DNA from: Cupriavidus malaysiensis
GTDB taxonomy: Bacteria; Pseudomonadota; Gammaproteobacteria; Burkholderiales; Burkholderiaceae
Assembly (NCBI RefSeq): GCF_001854325.1
Contig: NZ_CP017754.1
Location: forward strand, 558,001 to 622,000
Length of the DNA stretch: 64,000 nt
Reading direction: 5' to 3'
In this document: in pieces, positions 56,895 to 64,000 of the stretch
Layout of the letters: every line of letters begins with the position of its first letter
How positions within the stretch are numbered: the first letter of the stretch is position 1
The notes under the pieces: generated by a model
The model's input: the letters and a program-made list of their open reading frames with translations, nothing else
The model's database searches: none
What the model was told of the DNA's origin: nothing
Position numbers and translations under genes: made by a program

Positions 56895-56934
56895 GCGACC
56901 CCAAGCGACCCCAAGCGACCCCAAGCGACCCCAA
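56895..56934 (+). repeat. Four tandem 10-bp units in the leader of the acyl-CoA dehydrogenase gene
   Basis: GCGACCCCAA repeated four times exactly, ending 15 bp before the ATG at 56950. The variable copy number such repeats often have could alter leader length. Confidence 0.9.
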
Positions 56935-56949
56935 GCGACAGAGAGCAAC

Positions 56950-58080
56950 ATGCTGCTGACCCCCGAACAGGAAATGATCCGCGATGCCGTGCGCCAGTTC
57001 GCGCAACAGGAGATCGCGCCACGCGCCGCGCAGTGGGACCGCGACGGCACCTTTCCCAAGGACGTGCACCGCCAGCTGGCCGCGCTCGGCGCCTATGGCG
57101 TGGCGGTGCCGGAAGCCTATGGCGGCGCCGGGCTCGACTACCTGTCGCTGGCGCTGATCCTGGAAGAGATCGCCGCCGGCGACGGCGGCACCTCCACCGT
57201 CATCAGCGTCAACAACTGCCCGGTGTGCAGCATGCTGATGGCCTTCGCCAGCGAAGCGCAGAAGCAGCAGTGGCTGGTGCCGCTGGCGCGCGGCGAGATG
57301 CTGGGCGCCTTCTGCCTGACCGAGCCCCATGTGGGCTCCGATGCCTCCGCGCTGCGCACCACGGCGCGCCGCGACGGCGACCACTACGTGCTCGACGGCG
57401 TCAAGCAGTTCATCACCAGCGGCAAGCATGCCGACGTGGCCATCGTGCTGGCGGTGACCGACAAGACCGCCGGCAAGCGCGGCATCAGTGCCTTCCTGGT
57501 GCCGACCGGCACGCCCGGCTACGTGGTGGCGCGGCTGGAGGACAAGCTCGGCCAGCATTCGTCGGACACCGCCCAGATCGTCTTCGAGAACTGCCGCATC
57601 CCGGCGGCCAACCTGCTGGGCGAGGAGGGCGGCGGCTACAAGATGGCGCTGTCCGGCCTGGAGGGCGGGCGCATCGGCATCGCTTCGCAGAGCGTCGGCA
57701 TGGCGCGCGCGGCACTGGAGGCGGCGCTGGCCTACGCCAAGGAGCGCGAGAGCTTCGGCCAGCCGCTGTTCCAGCACCAGGCGGTGCAGTTCCGCCTGGC
57801 CGAGATGGCCACGCGCATCGAGGTGGCGCGGCAGATGGTCTGGCATGCCGCTTCCCTGCGCGACGCCGGCCGGCCGTGCCTGAAGGAGGCGGCCATGGCC
57901 AAGCTGTTCGCCAGCGAGATGGCCGAGCGCGTCTGCTCGGATGCCATCCAGGTGTTCGGCGGCTATGGCTATGTCAGCGATTTCCCGGTCGAGCGCATCT
58001 ACCGGGACGTGCGCGTCTGCCAGATCTACGAAGGCACCAGCGACATCCAGAAGATCCTGATCGCACGCGCGCTGGCCTGA
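56950..58080 (+). CDS. Acyl-CoA dehydrogenase, short-chain (butyryl-CoA) type
   Basis: A 376-residue flavoprotein. It starts LLTPEQEMIRDAVRQFAQQEIAPRA, has the FAD segment FCLTEPHVGSDASALRTTA, KQFITSGKHAD and the LEGGRIGIASQSVGMARAAL helix. The catalytic base is Glu361 in the YEGTSDIQ motif, as in short- and medium-chain enzymes; isovaleryl-CoA dehydrogenase carries its base elsewhere and lacks this Glu. So despite the LiuR neighbourhood I do not call it ivd. It is the oxidising step for a short acyl-CoA. Confidence 0.9.
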   Translation: MLLTPEQEMIRDAVRQFAQQEIAPRAAQWDRDGTFPKDVHRQLAALGAYGVAVPEAYGGAGLDYLSLALILEEIAAGDGGTSTVISVNNCPVCSMLMAFASEAQKQQWLVPLARGEMLGAFCLTEPHVGSDASALRTTARRDGDHYVLDGVKQFITSGKHADVAIVLAVTDKTAGKRGISAFLVPTGTPGYVVARLEDKLGQHSSDTAQIVFENCRIPAANLLGEEGGGYKMALSGLEGGRIGIASQSVGMARAALEAALAYAKERESFGQPLFQHQAVQFRLAEMATRIEVARQMVWHAASLRDAGRPCLKEAAMAKLFASEMAERVCSDAIQVFGGYGYVSDFPVERIYRDVRVCQIYEGTSDIQKILIARALA

Positions 58081-58133
58081 GGCCGGCGCCGGCATCGCCG
58101 TTTTCACAAGCCCCCGCATGCGGAGCCCCTGAC

Positions 58134-58793
58134 ATGACAGCTGCCATCGACTTCTACTTCGACTTCTCCTCCCCCTACGGCTACTTCGCCAGCACGCGCA
58201 TCGACGAGCTGGCACAGAAGTACGGCCGCATCGTTTCCTGGCACCCCATCCTGCTGGGTGTGGTGTTCAAGACCACGGGCAGCGCGCCGCTGCCGCAGCT
58301 GCCGCTCAAGGGCGACTACGCCTGGCGCGACTTCGAGCGCACCGCGCGCTTCCACGGCATCGAGTACCACCGTCCGACGCACTTTCCGCTGCCGACCACG
58401 CAGGCCGCGCGGGCTGTGCTGTGGCTGCAGAATCACCATGGCGAAGATCTGGCCGCGGCCTTCGCCAAGGCGGTCTATCATGCGTTCTTCGTCGAGGACG
58501 TGAACATCGCCGAGCCGGCCGAGCTGGTCAAGCTTGCCGATGCGCTCGGCATCGATGGCCGCGCCATGGATGCCGGCGCCAGCAGCCCGCAGATCAAGGA
58601 ACAGCTCAAGGCCGAGATCGAGGTGGCGATGGCCAAGGGCGTGTTCGGCTCGCCCTTCGTCATCATCGACGGCGAGCCCTTCTGGGGCTTCGACCGCTTC
58701 GACCAGATCGAGGCCCATCTCAAGAGCGGCCGCCCGACCGCGCTGCGTGCGGTGGCGCCGCCCGATACCAGCAAGGAAAAGAAACCGGCATGA
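58134..58793 (+). CDS. DsbA-family 2-hydroxychromene-2-carboxylate isomerase-like protein
   Basis: A 219-residue glutathione-dependent, DsbA-like fold protein. The opening IDFYFDFSSPYGYFASTRIDELAQKYGR contains the conserved Ser of the kappa-class GST site where DsbA would have CxxC. Then come LLGVVFKTTGSAPLPQLPLKGDYAWRDFERTARFHG and the GVFGSPFVIIDGEPFWGFDRFD closing motif. Relatives isomerise aromatic intermediates, but the true substrate here is not known. The stop overlaps the HAD gene by 4 bp. Confidence 0.87.
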   Translation: MTAAIDFYFDFSSPYGYFASTRIDELAQKYGRIVSWHPILLGVVFKTTGSAPLPQLPLKGDYAWRDFERTARFHGIEYHRPTHFPLPTTQAARAVLWLQNHHGEDLAAAFAKAVYHAFFVEDVNIAEPAELVKLADALGIDGRAMDAGASSPQIKEQLKAEIEVAMAKGVFGSPFVIIDGEPFWGFDRFDQIEAHLKSGRPTALRAVAPPDTSKEKKPA

Positions 58794-59476
58794 ATGCAGT
58801 AACTCCCCGGCACGCGCGCAAGTTCGATTGCGTGATCTTCGATTGCGACGGCGTGCTCGTCGACAGCGAGCCCATCGTCAACCGCGTGCTGAACCAGATG
58901 CTCAATGAACTGGGCATCGGCATCTCGCTGGAGGAATCCACGCGGATGTTCCTGGGCCGCGCTGTGCGCGAGGAACTGGACACCATTGCACGCCTGCGCG
59001 GCGCGCCGCTGCCGGACAACTGGCTGTCGACCTGGCTGGCGCGGCGCAACGCCGTGCTGGAGGCCGAGGTCGAGGCCATCGAGCACGTGCGCGACGCGGT
59101 CGCGGCCATTGCCGCCACCGGCATGCCGGTGTGCGTGGCGTCGGGTGCCGACCGCATCAAGGTCAAGCTGCAGCTCGGCCGCACCGGCCTGCTCGAACTG
59201 TTCCAGCAGGATGCGCGCGAGCATGTCTTCTCCGCCACCGAGGTCAAGCGCAGCAAGCCCGCGCCCGACGTCTACCTGCTGGCGGCCGAGACCATGGGCG
59301 TGGTGCCGGCGCGCTGTGCCGTGGTCGAGGACAGCCCGGCCGGTGCCACCGCCGGTGTCGCGGCGGGCATGACCGTGTTCGGCTACGCGGCGCGTAATGA
59401 CGCCGTGCAGTTGCGCGATGCCGGCGCCAGCGCGATCTTCGCCGACATGCGCGAGCTGCCCGCGCTGGTGCTGTGA
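58790..59476 (+). CDS. HAD-superfamily phosphatase
   Basis: A 228-residue HAD hydrolase. Motif I is DCDGVLVDSEP (nucleophile Asp), motif II Ser in VASGADRIKVK, motif III Lys in EVKRSKPAPDVY, and motif IV VVEDSPAGATAG. The cap domain type (C1) and motifs match the phosphoglycolate phosphatase or beta-phosphoglucomutase-like group. The ATG overlaps the previous stop and its own stop overlaps the next gene. Confidence 0.9.
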   Translation: MNAVTPRHARKFDCVIFDCDGVLVDSEPIVNRVLNQMLNELGIGISLEESTRMFLGRAVREELDTIARLRGAPLPDNWLSTWLARRNAVLEAEVEAIEHVRDAVAAIAATGMPVCVASGADRIKVKLQLGRTGLLELFQQDAREHVFSATEVKRSKPAPDVYLLAAETMGVVPARCAVVEDSPAGATAGVAAGMTVFGYAARNDAVQLRDAGASAIFADMRELPALVL

Positions 59477-59913
59477 GCGCGGCGATGGCGGGCAAGCACG
59501 CGCGCCCGGCCGCGGCGCCGCAGCCCTGTCCCTGCGGCGGTGCGGACTACGCCAGCTGCTGCGGGCGTTTCCATCGCGGGGAGGCCTTGCCCGGCGATGC
59601 GCAGACGCTGATGCGCTCGCGCTACAGTGCCTACGTGCTCGGCGAGGTCGAGTGGCTGCGGCAGACCTGGCATCCCTCCACCTGTCCGGCCGATCTCGCC
59701 GCCGATCCGGCCACGCGCTGGCTCGGCCTGGCGGTCAAGTCGCACGCCCAGGCGGACGCCGACCACGCCGAAGTGGAGTTCGTCGCCCGCTACAAGGTCG
59801 GCGGACGCGCCTGGCGCCTGCATGAGCGCAGCCGCTTCGTGCGCGCCGCGCGCGCGCCCGGCGAAGCGCCGCGCTGGCTCTATGTCGACGGCGACATGCT
59901 GGGGGAGGGCTGA
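59473..59913 (+). CDS. YchJ family zinc-motif protein
   Basis: A 146-residue protein of the YchJ/UPF0225 family. The SEC-C-like metal motif CPCGGADYASCCGRFH is at about residues 19-34, followed by LMRSRYSAYVLGEVEWLRQTWHPSTCP, the family core. The start is GTG 59473, overlapping the HAD stop by 4 bp; ATG 59485 is an alternative. The function is unknown. Confidence 0.87.
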   Translation: MSAAMAGKHARPAAAPQPCPCGGADYASCCGRFHRGEALPGDAQTLMRSRYSAYVLGEVEWLRQTWHPSTCPADLAADPATRWLGLAVKSHAQADADHAEVEFVARYKVGGRAWRLHERSRFVRAARAPGEAPRWLYVDGDMLGEG

Positions 59914-59970
59914 TGGCAGCGCCCGCGGGCCTGCGCCGCGCCTGACCATGTGCCGGAAGCTGGCGATTCC

Positions 59971-60840
59971 ATGACGAGGCGGCGCCGCACCTGTCTTGCA
60001 CTCTTTGCCTGCGCGGTCCTGGGCTGGGCGGCGGCGGGCGGCGTTGCGCGTGCACAGCCGCCGCGCATCGAGGAGGACGTGGTCAAGGTGCCCAAGCCGG
60101 CCGGCCCCTTCATCATCGAACTGGAGGCCACCATCTTCAAGCCGGCGGGCGACGGCCCGTTCCCGCTGGTGGTGATCAACCACGGCAAGACGCACGGCCG
60201 GCCGGCCTTCCAGGCGCGCGCGCGCTATGCGGCGCAGAGCGCGGAATTCGTCAAGCGCGGCTACGTCGTGATCCTGCCCATGCGGCAAGGCTTCGCCAAG
60301 TCCGGCGGCCCGTATATCGGCGGCGGCTGCAACGTGGCGCGCAACGGCCTGGCGCAGGCCGAAGATGTGATCGCCACGCTCGACTACATGCGTACCCGGC
60401 CCTACGTGGACATGAGCCGCATCGTCGTCATCGGGCAGTCGCATGGCGGCCTCACCACGATGGCCTTCGGCACCTTGAGCTACCCGGGCGTGCGCGGCGT
60501 CATCAATTTCTCCGGTGGCCTGCGCGACGACGCCTGCCCGGGCTGGCAGGCGGACCTGGTCGAAGCCTTCGCCGGCTATGGCCGCCTGGCGCGCTATCCC
60601 TCGCTCTGGTTCTACGGCGACAACGACAGCTTCTGGCCGGCGCCGCTGCCCGCGCGCATGTTCCATGCCTATCGCGCCGAGGCGGAGGGCGCTGGCGCCG
60701 ATGCGCGCCTGGTCGACTACGGCAATTTCGACGGCGACGCGCACCGGCTGTTCGGCAGCCGCGCCGGCATGGCAGTGTGGCTGCCCGAGGTGGCGCGCTT
60801 CTTCCGCGAGCTGGGGCTGCCTTTCGATCCGCTTCCCTGA
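59971..60840 (+). CDS. Exported dienelactone hydrolase-family protein
   Basis: A 289-residue alpha/beta hydrolase with a signal peptide (LALFACAVLGWAAAGGVARAQ). The core includes VVINHGKTHGR, the nucleophile elbow GQSHGG (Ser about 159), the Asp in YGDNDSFWP and the His in DGDAHRLFG. It should hydrolyse esters or lactones in the periplasm. The ATG at 59971 is favoured; a GTG at 59950 is in frame. It resembles in plan the exported hydrolase at 1236-2213. Confidence 0.85.
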   Translation: MTRRRRTCLALFACAVLGWAAAGGVARAQPPRIEEDVVKVPKPAGPFIIELEATIFKPAGDGPFPLVVINHGKTHGRPAFQARARYAAQSAEFVKRGYVVILPMRQGFAKSGGPYIGGGCNVARNGLAQAEDVIATLDYMRTRPYVDMSRIVVIGQSHGGLTTMAFGTLSYPGVRGVINFSGGLRDDACPGWQADLVEAFAGYGRLARYPSLWFYGDNDSFWPAPLPARMFHAYRAEAEGAGADARLVDYGNFDGDAHRLFGSRAGMAVWLPEVARFFRELGLPFDPLP

Positions 60841-61056
60841 AAAAAGCTGCCGTGCACGTTGTGCGCAGAAGGCGACGTGTCGCGTCGGCGAAGCATCAAC
60901 TGCCGATCTTCTTCGCGTAAATCCGAATAAAACGCGTTCAAATCCGCTTTTGGCGAAGGTTTGCCAAGCGCCTGCCGATCTTCCTAACATGGCCCTCCGC
61001 AAGCCGTGCGGCGCCGTTCCGGCCGCTGTGCGCGCGCTCAACGAAGGAGGGTCCCC
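60841..61056. promoter_or_regulatory. Upstream region of the biotin operon
   Basis: 216 bp with an AT-rich part at about 60915-60950 likely to hold the promoter. I see no BirA-type operator, in line with the BirA here lacking a DNA-binding domain. Confidence 0.4.
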
Positions 61057-62532
61057 TTGGCACATCCGACAATTCCATCTCCCGCCGCCGCCCCCGGCAG
61101 CGACGGCCTGGCGCCGCACCCGACGCTGGGCCAGCGCAGCCTGCAGGCGGTCTGGCATCCCTGCACGCGCCTGCGCCCGGCGCCCGCGGCCGGCGAGCCG
61201 CCGCTGGCCATCGCGCGCGGCGAGGGCCCATGGCTGTTCGATGCGCAGGGGCAGCGCTATTTCGATGCCACCAGTTCCTGGTGGGTCAACCTGTTCGGTC
61301 ACGCGAATCCCGCCATCAACGCCGCGCTGCGCGAGCAGCTCGACACCATCGAGCACGTCATGCTGGCCGGCTGCACCCATGCGCCGGCGGTGGAGCTGGC
61401 GGAGCGCCTGCGCGCATTGACCGGTGGCGCGCTCGGCAACGCGTTCTACGCCTCGGACGGTGCTTCGGCGGTGGAGATCGCGCTCAAGATGAGCTTTCAC
61501 TTCTGGCGCAATACCGGGCTGCCGGCCAAGCGCGAGTTCGTCTGCCTGCGCCACAGCTACCACGGCGAGACCATTGGCGCGCTCGGCGTGACCGACGTGG
61601 CGGTCTTCCGCGATGCCTATGCGCCGCTGCTGACGCAGGCCCATGTGGTGATGTCGCCCGATGCACGCCAGGCCGCGCCGGGCGAGAGCGCCGCTGGCGT
61701 GGCCGCGCGCGCGCTGGCCGAACTGGAGGCGCTGCTGCGTGAGCGCGGCGGTCAGATCGCGGCGCTGATTATCGAGCCGCTGGTGCAATGCGCCACCGGC
61801 ATGGCCATGTACGACCCGTCCTACCTGGACGGCGCGCGCGCGTTGTGCGACCGCTACCGCGTGCACCTGATCGCCGACGAGATCGCGGTGGGCTGCGGGC
61901 GCACCGGCACCTTCTTCGCCTGGGAGCAGGCGCGCGGCGATGCCGGGCCCGGCGCCGCGCCGCTGGCCGCGCACCTGTGGCCGGATTTCCTGTGCCTGTC
62001 CAAGGGCATCAGCGGCGGCTACCTGCCGCTCTCGCTGGTGCTGTCGCGTGACGCCATCCAGCAGGCCTTCGTCGCCGACGACGTGGCGCGCAGCTTCCTG
62101 CATTCGCATTCCTATACCGGCAACCCGCTCGCCTGCCGCGCCGCGCTGGCCACGCTCGACCTGTTCGCGCAGCAGGACGTGCTGGTCCGCAACCGCGAGC
62201 GCGCGCGCTGGCTGGCCGAAGCGATGGCAGGCCTGGCCGCCGACGCGCGCCTTACGCACGTGCGCCAGCGCGGCCTGATCTGGGCCGCCGACGTGCGCGC
62301 CGAACTGGCCGGCGCCGATTTCGCCGCGCGTTTCCACCAGGCCGGCCTGGCGCGCGAGCTGCTGATCCGGCCCCTGGGCCGCACGCTCTACGTGCTGCCA
62401 CCCTATGTCTTCGATGCCGCGCAGGCCCGTTGGCTGGCCGGGCGGCTGCAATCCACGCTGGACGCCGTGCTGGCGCCCGCTGCCGCCGGCACCGCCCGGC
62501 GCGAGCAGAAGGAGAGTCTCGATGCTGCTTGA
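61057..62532 (+). CDS. bioA: Adenosylmethionine-8-amino-7-oxononanoate aminotransferase
   Basis: A 491-residue PLP enzyme that makes 7,8-diaminopelargonate in biotin synthesis. It has [11 protein letters not shown], the [24 protein letters not shown] region, [15 protein letters not shown], the [11 protein letters not shown] segment and the PLP lysine Lys316 ([15 protein letters not shown]). The start is taken as TTG 61057, since AAGGAGGG lies 5 bp upstream; the in-frame ATG at 61006 has no such site and adds Arg-rich sequence. A 30-residue Ala/Pro-rich N-terminal part precedes the conserved core. It overlaps bioF by 11 bp. Confidence 0.93.
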   Translation: MAHPTIPSPAAAPGSDGLAPHPTLGQRSLQAVWHPCTRLRPAPAAGEPPLAIARGEGPWLFDAQGQRYFDATSSWWVNLFGHANPAINAALREQLDTIEHVMLAGCTHAPAVELAERLRALTGGALGNAFYASDGASAVEIALKMSFHFWRNTGLPAKREFVCLRHSYHGETIGALGVTDVAVFRDAYAPLLTQAHVVMSPDARQAAPGESAAGVAARALAELEALLRERGGQIAALIIEPLVQCATGMAMYDPSYLDGARALCDRYRVHLIADEIAVGCGRTGTFFAWEQARGDAGPGAAPLAAHLWPDFLCLSKGISGGYLPLSLVLSRDAIQQAFVADDVARSFLHSHSYTGNPLACRAALATLDLFAQQDVLVRNRERARWLAEAMAGLAADARLTHVRQRGLIWAADVRAELAGADFAARFHQAGLARELLIRPLGRTLYVLPPYVFDAAQARWLAGRLQSTLDAVLAPAAAGTARREQKESLDAA

Positions 62533-63787
62533 ACACCTGAAACAGGCCGCCCAGGCGCGTGCGGCCAGTGCCCTGACGCGCCGTCGCCGCACCGCGCACA
62601 GCGCCTGCGCCCCCTGGCAGGACATCGCCGCTGCCGCCGATGCTGCCGATGCCTCGAACGCATCGGTGGCCGGCCCGGCCCGGCGCCTGCTTACCTTCTG
62701 CAGCAACGATTACCTCGGGCTGGCCAACCATGCCGCGGTGGCCGAGGGCTTCATCGACGGCGTGCGCCGCTATGGCGCGGGCAGCGGTGCCTCGCACCTG
62801 GTCAGCGGCCACTCGCTGGCGCATGCGCAACTCGAGGCGGAGCTGGCGCGCTGGCTGGCGCCGCACATTCCCGCCGCGCGCGCGCTCTACTTCTGCACCG
62901 GCTACATGGCCAATCTCGCCGTGCTGACGGCGCTCGGGAGCGCCGAGGCGACCTTGTTCAGCGAGGCCCTCAACCATGCCTCGCTGATCGACGGCACCCG
63001 GCTGGCGCGCGCCGCTGTGCAGCGCTACCCGCATGGCGACCTGGCGGCGCTCGACGCACTGCTGGGCGCGTGTACCAGTCCGCTCAAGCTGATCGTCACC
63101 GACAGCGTGTTCAGCATGGACGGCGACATCGCCCCGCTGGCCGGCCTGCTGGCGCTGGCCGAACGGCATGATGCCTGGCTCATCGTCGACGACGCGCACG
63201 GCTTCGGCGCGCTGGGCGCGCAGGGCCGCGGCGTGCTCGCCCACCTGGGCCTGGCCTCGGAGCGATTCGTCTACATCGGCACCCTGGGCAAGGCGGCCGG
63301 CGTGGCCGGCGCCTTCGTGGCGGCGCACCCGCTGGTGATCGAGCACCTGGTCAATGCCGCGCGTCCCTATATCTATACCACCGCCGCGCCGCCCGCCGTG
63401 GCGCACGCGCTGCTGGCCAGCCTGGACCTGATCGCCGGCGCCGAGGGCGATGCCCGGCGCGCCGCGCTGGCCGAGCGCATCGCCGAGCTGCGTGCCGGCC
63501 TGGCGCCGCTGGCAGCCGCCGCCGGCTGGCAGCTGCCGCCCAGCGACACGGCGATCCAGCCGCTGATCATCGGCGACAACGACGAGGCGCTGGCGCTGTC
63601 CGCCGCGCTGGAGGCCGACGGTATCCGCGTCGGCGCGATCCGGCCGCCTACCGTGGCAGCCGGCACCGCGCGCCTGCGCATCACCTTGTCGGCCGCGCAC
63701 AGCGCGCAGGACGTGGCTACCCTGCTGGCGGCGCTCGGCCGCCATGCGCGCGCCGCCGGCGCGGTACCGGCACGGGAGGCCGCATGA
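62522..63787 (+). CDS. bioF: 8-amino-7-oxononanoate synthase
   Basis: A 421-residue PLP enzyme that condenses pimeloyl thioester with alanine. Features are [35 protein letters not shown], the [10 protein letters not shown] cofactor region and the Schiff-base Lys257 ([11 protein letters not shown]). It is about 30 residues longer than usual owing to an Ala-rich insertion near residues 35-50. It overlaps bioA and bioD in the operon. Confidence 0.96.
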   Translation: MLLEHLKQAAQARAASALTRRRRTAHSACAPWQDIAAAADAADASNASVAGPARRLLTFCSNDYLGLANHAAVAEGFIDGVRRYGAGSGASHLVSGHSLAHAQLEAELARWLAPHIPAARALYFCTGYMANLAVLTALGSAEATLFSEALNHASLIDGTRLARAAVQRYPHGDLAALDALLGACTSPLKLIVTDSVFSMDGDIAPLAGLLALAERHDAWLIVDDAHGFGALGAQGRGVLAHLGLASERFVYIGTLGKAAGVAGAFVAAHPLVIEHLVNAARPYIYTTAAPPAVAHALLASLDLIAGAEGDARRAALAERIAELRAGLAPLAAAAGWQLPPSDTAIQPLIIGDNDEALALSAALEADGIRVGAIRPPTVAAGTARLRITLSAAHSAQDVATLLAALGRHARAAGAVPAREAA

Positions 63788-64000
63788 ACGCCAGCCTGCC
63801 CGCCGCGCTCCGTCCGGCCTCGCTGGCCTGCTTCGTGACCGGCACCGACACCGGCGTCGGCAAGACCCACGCGAGCGCCACCCTGCTGCACGCGCTGCGC
63901 GCCGCCGGCTACCGCGCCGCCGGCATGAAGCCGGTCGCCAGCGGCAGCGAATGGCGCGACGGCGCCTGGCACAACGACGACGTGGCCCGGTTGCGCGCCG
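63784..64000 (+). CDS. bioD: Dethiobiotin synthetase, 3'-truncated by the window edge
   Basis: The first 72 residues. The P-loop is [12 protein letters not shown] (about 20-31), followed by [16 protein letters not shown], which binds the substrate. ATG 63784 overlaps the bioF stop by 4 bp. The reading frame is open to the window edge, where the rest of the gene and perhaps bioB continue. Confidence 0.95.
   Translation, partial: MNASLPAALRPASLACFVTGTDTGVGKTHASATLLHALRAAGYRAAGMKPVASGSEWRDGAWHNDDVARLRA

Noticed and set aside
56950..58080. Calling this gene isovaleryl-CoA dehydrogenase (ivd) from its LiuR neighbourhood
   Set aside because: The catalytic Glu position in YEGT fits short-chain acyl-CoA dehydrogenases, not isovaleryl-CoA dehydrogenase.
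60841..61056. BirA operator upstream of bioA
   Set aside because: No BirA-type inverted repeat is visible, and the BirA encoded here has no DNA-binding domain.
59383..62706. A 1107-residue minus-strand ORF
   Set aside because: It spans the antisense of four well-supported genes (YchJ, hydrolase, bioA and others). Its composition is that of an antisense shadow.

Overview
The window is a GC-rich chromosomal segment from a Burkholderiaceae bacterium, most like Cupriavidus or Ralstonia. The main clues are a PhaM-type polyhydroxybutyrate granule regulator, a methionine synthase split into two genes, a small DUF3567 protein, a Bug-type solute receptor with an IclR regulator, and the argS-SPOR-dsbA and aceK-carbonic anhydrase neighbourhoods. 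Almost everything is ordinary core gene content at high coding density. I saw no tRNA, rRNA, transposase, phage gene or CRISPR array.

Layout. 1-5.6 kb: gatA (3' part), a lipoprotein, an alpha/beta hydrolase, gatB, a DUF484 protein and xerC. 5.65-7.05 kb: a gene-free block of structured repeats, the most unusual stretch here. 7.1-10.6 kb: a LysR regulator divergent from a DUF2917 gene, then lipB and lipA. 11.2-16.4 kb: a 5-oxoproline module (pxpB, pxpC, pxpA, two membrane proteins, pyroglutamyl peptidase). 16.4-21.3 kb, minus strand: a VanZ protein and a four-gene Mce/Mla-type lipid transport operon. 21.6-24.2 kb: birA, coaX and a SPOR-like protein. 24.2-31.1 kb, mostly minus strand: heptose-phosphate adenylyltransferase, a di-iron protein, a patatin-like lipase with phaM, an enoyl-CoA hydratase family gene, a fumarylacetoacetase-family gene and a Bug receptor.

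31.3-39.2 kb: IclR regulator, DUF3108 protein, an enol-lactonase-like hydrolase, DUF3567, a rhodanese and the split metH pair. 39.4-44.5 kb: an envelope-signalling cluster (NarL-type regulator, receiver-only protein, entericidin-like lipoprotein, CHASE3-type histidine kinase, two DUF1328 peptides, a DUF883 protein, DUF1840). 44.6-49.8 kb: argS, a SPOR protein, dsbA, an SDR and a BtuF-like protein. 49.9-60.8 kb: a MerR/LiuR-type regulator with two 22-bp palindromic operators beside a metallo-hydrolase and a thioesterase, then aceK, can, thiolase, SDR, acyl-CoA dehydrogenase, a DsbA-like isomerase, a HAD phosphatase, a YchJ protein and an exported hydrolase. 61.0 kb to the end: bioA, bioF and the start of bioD.

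The strongest candidate for something new is the 5683-7043 repeat locus. It holds two direct 347-bp copies and one inverted copy of an element built from nested hairpins, flanked by a 62-bp tandem array, with 17-bp inverted repeats near its two ends. Between copies, stem sequences change on both arms together while loops and joining segments stay the same. That points to selection on folded structure, not on a protein.
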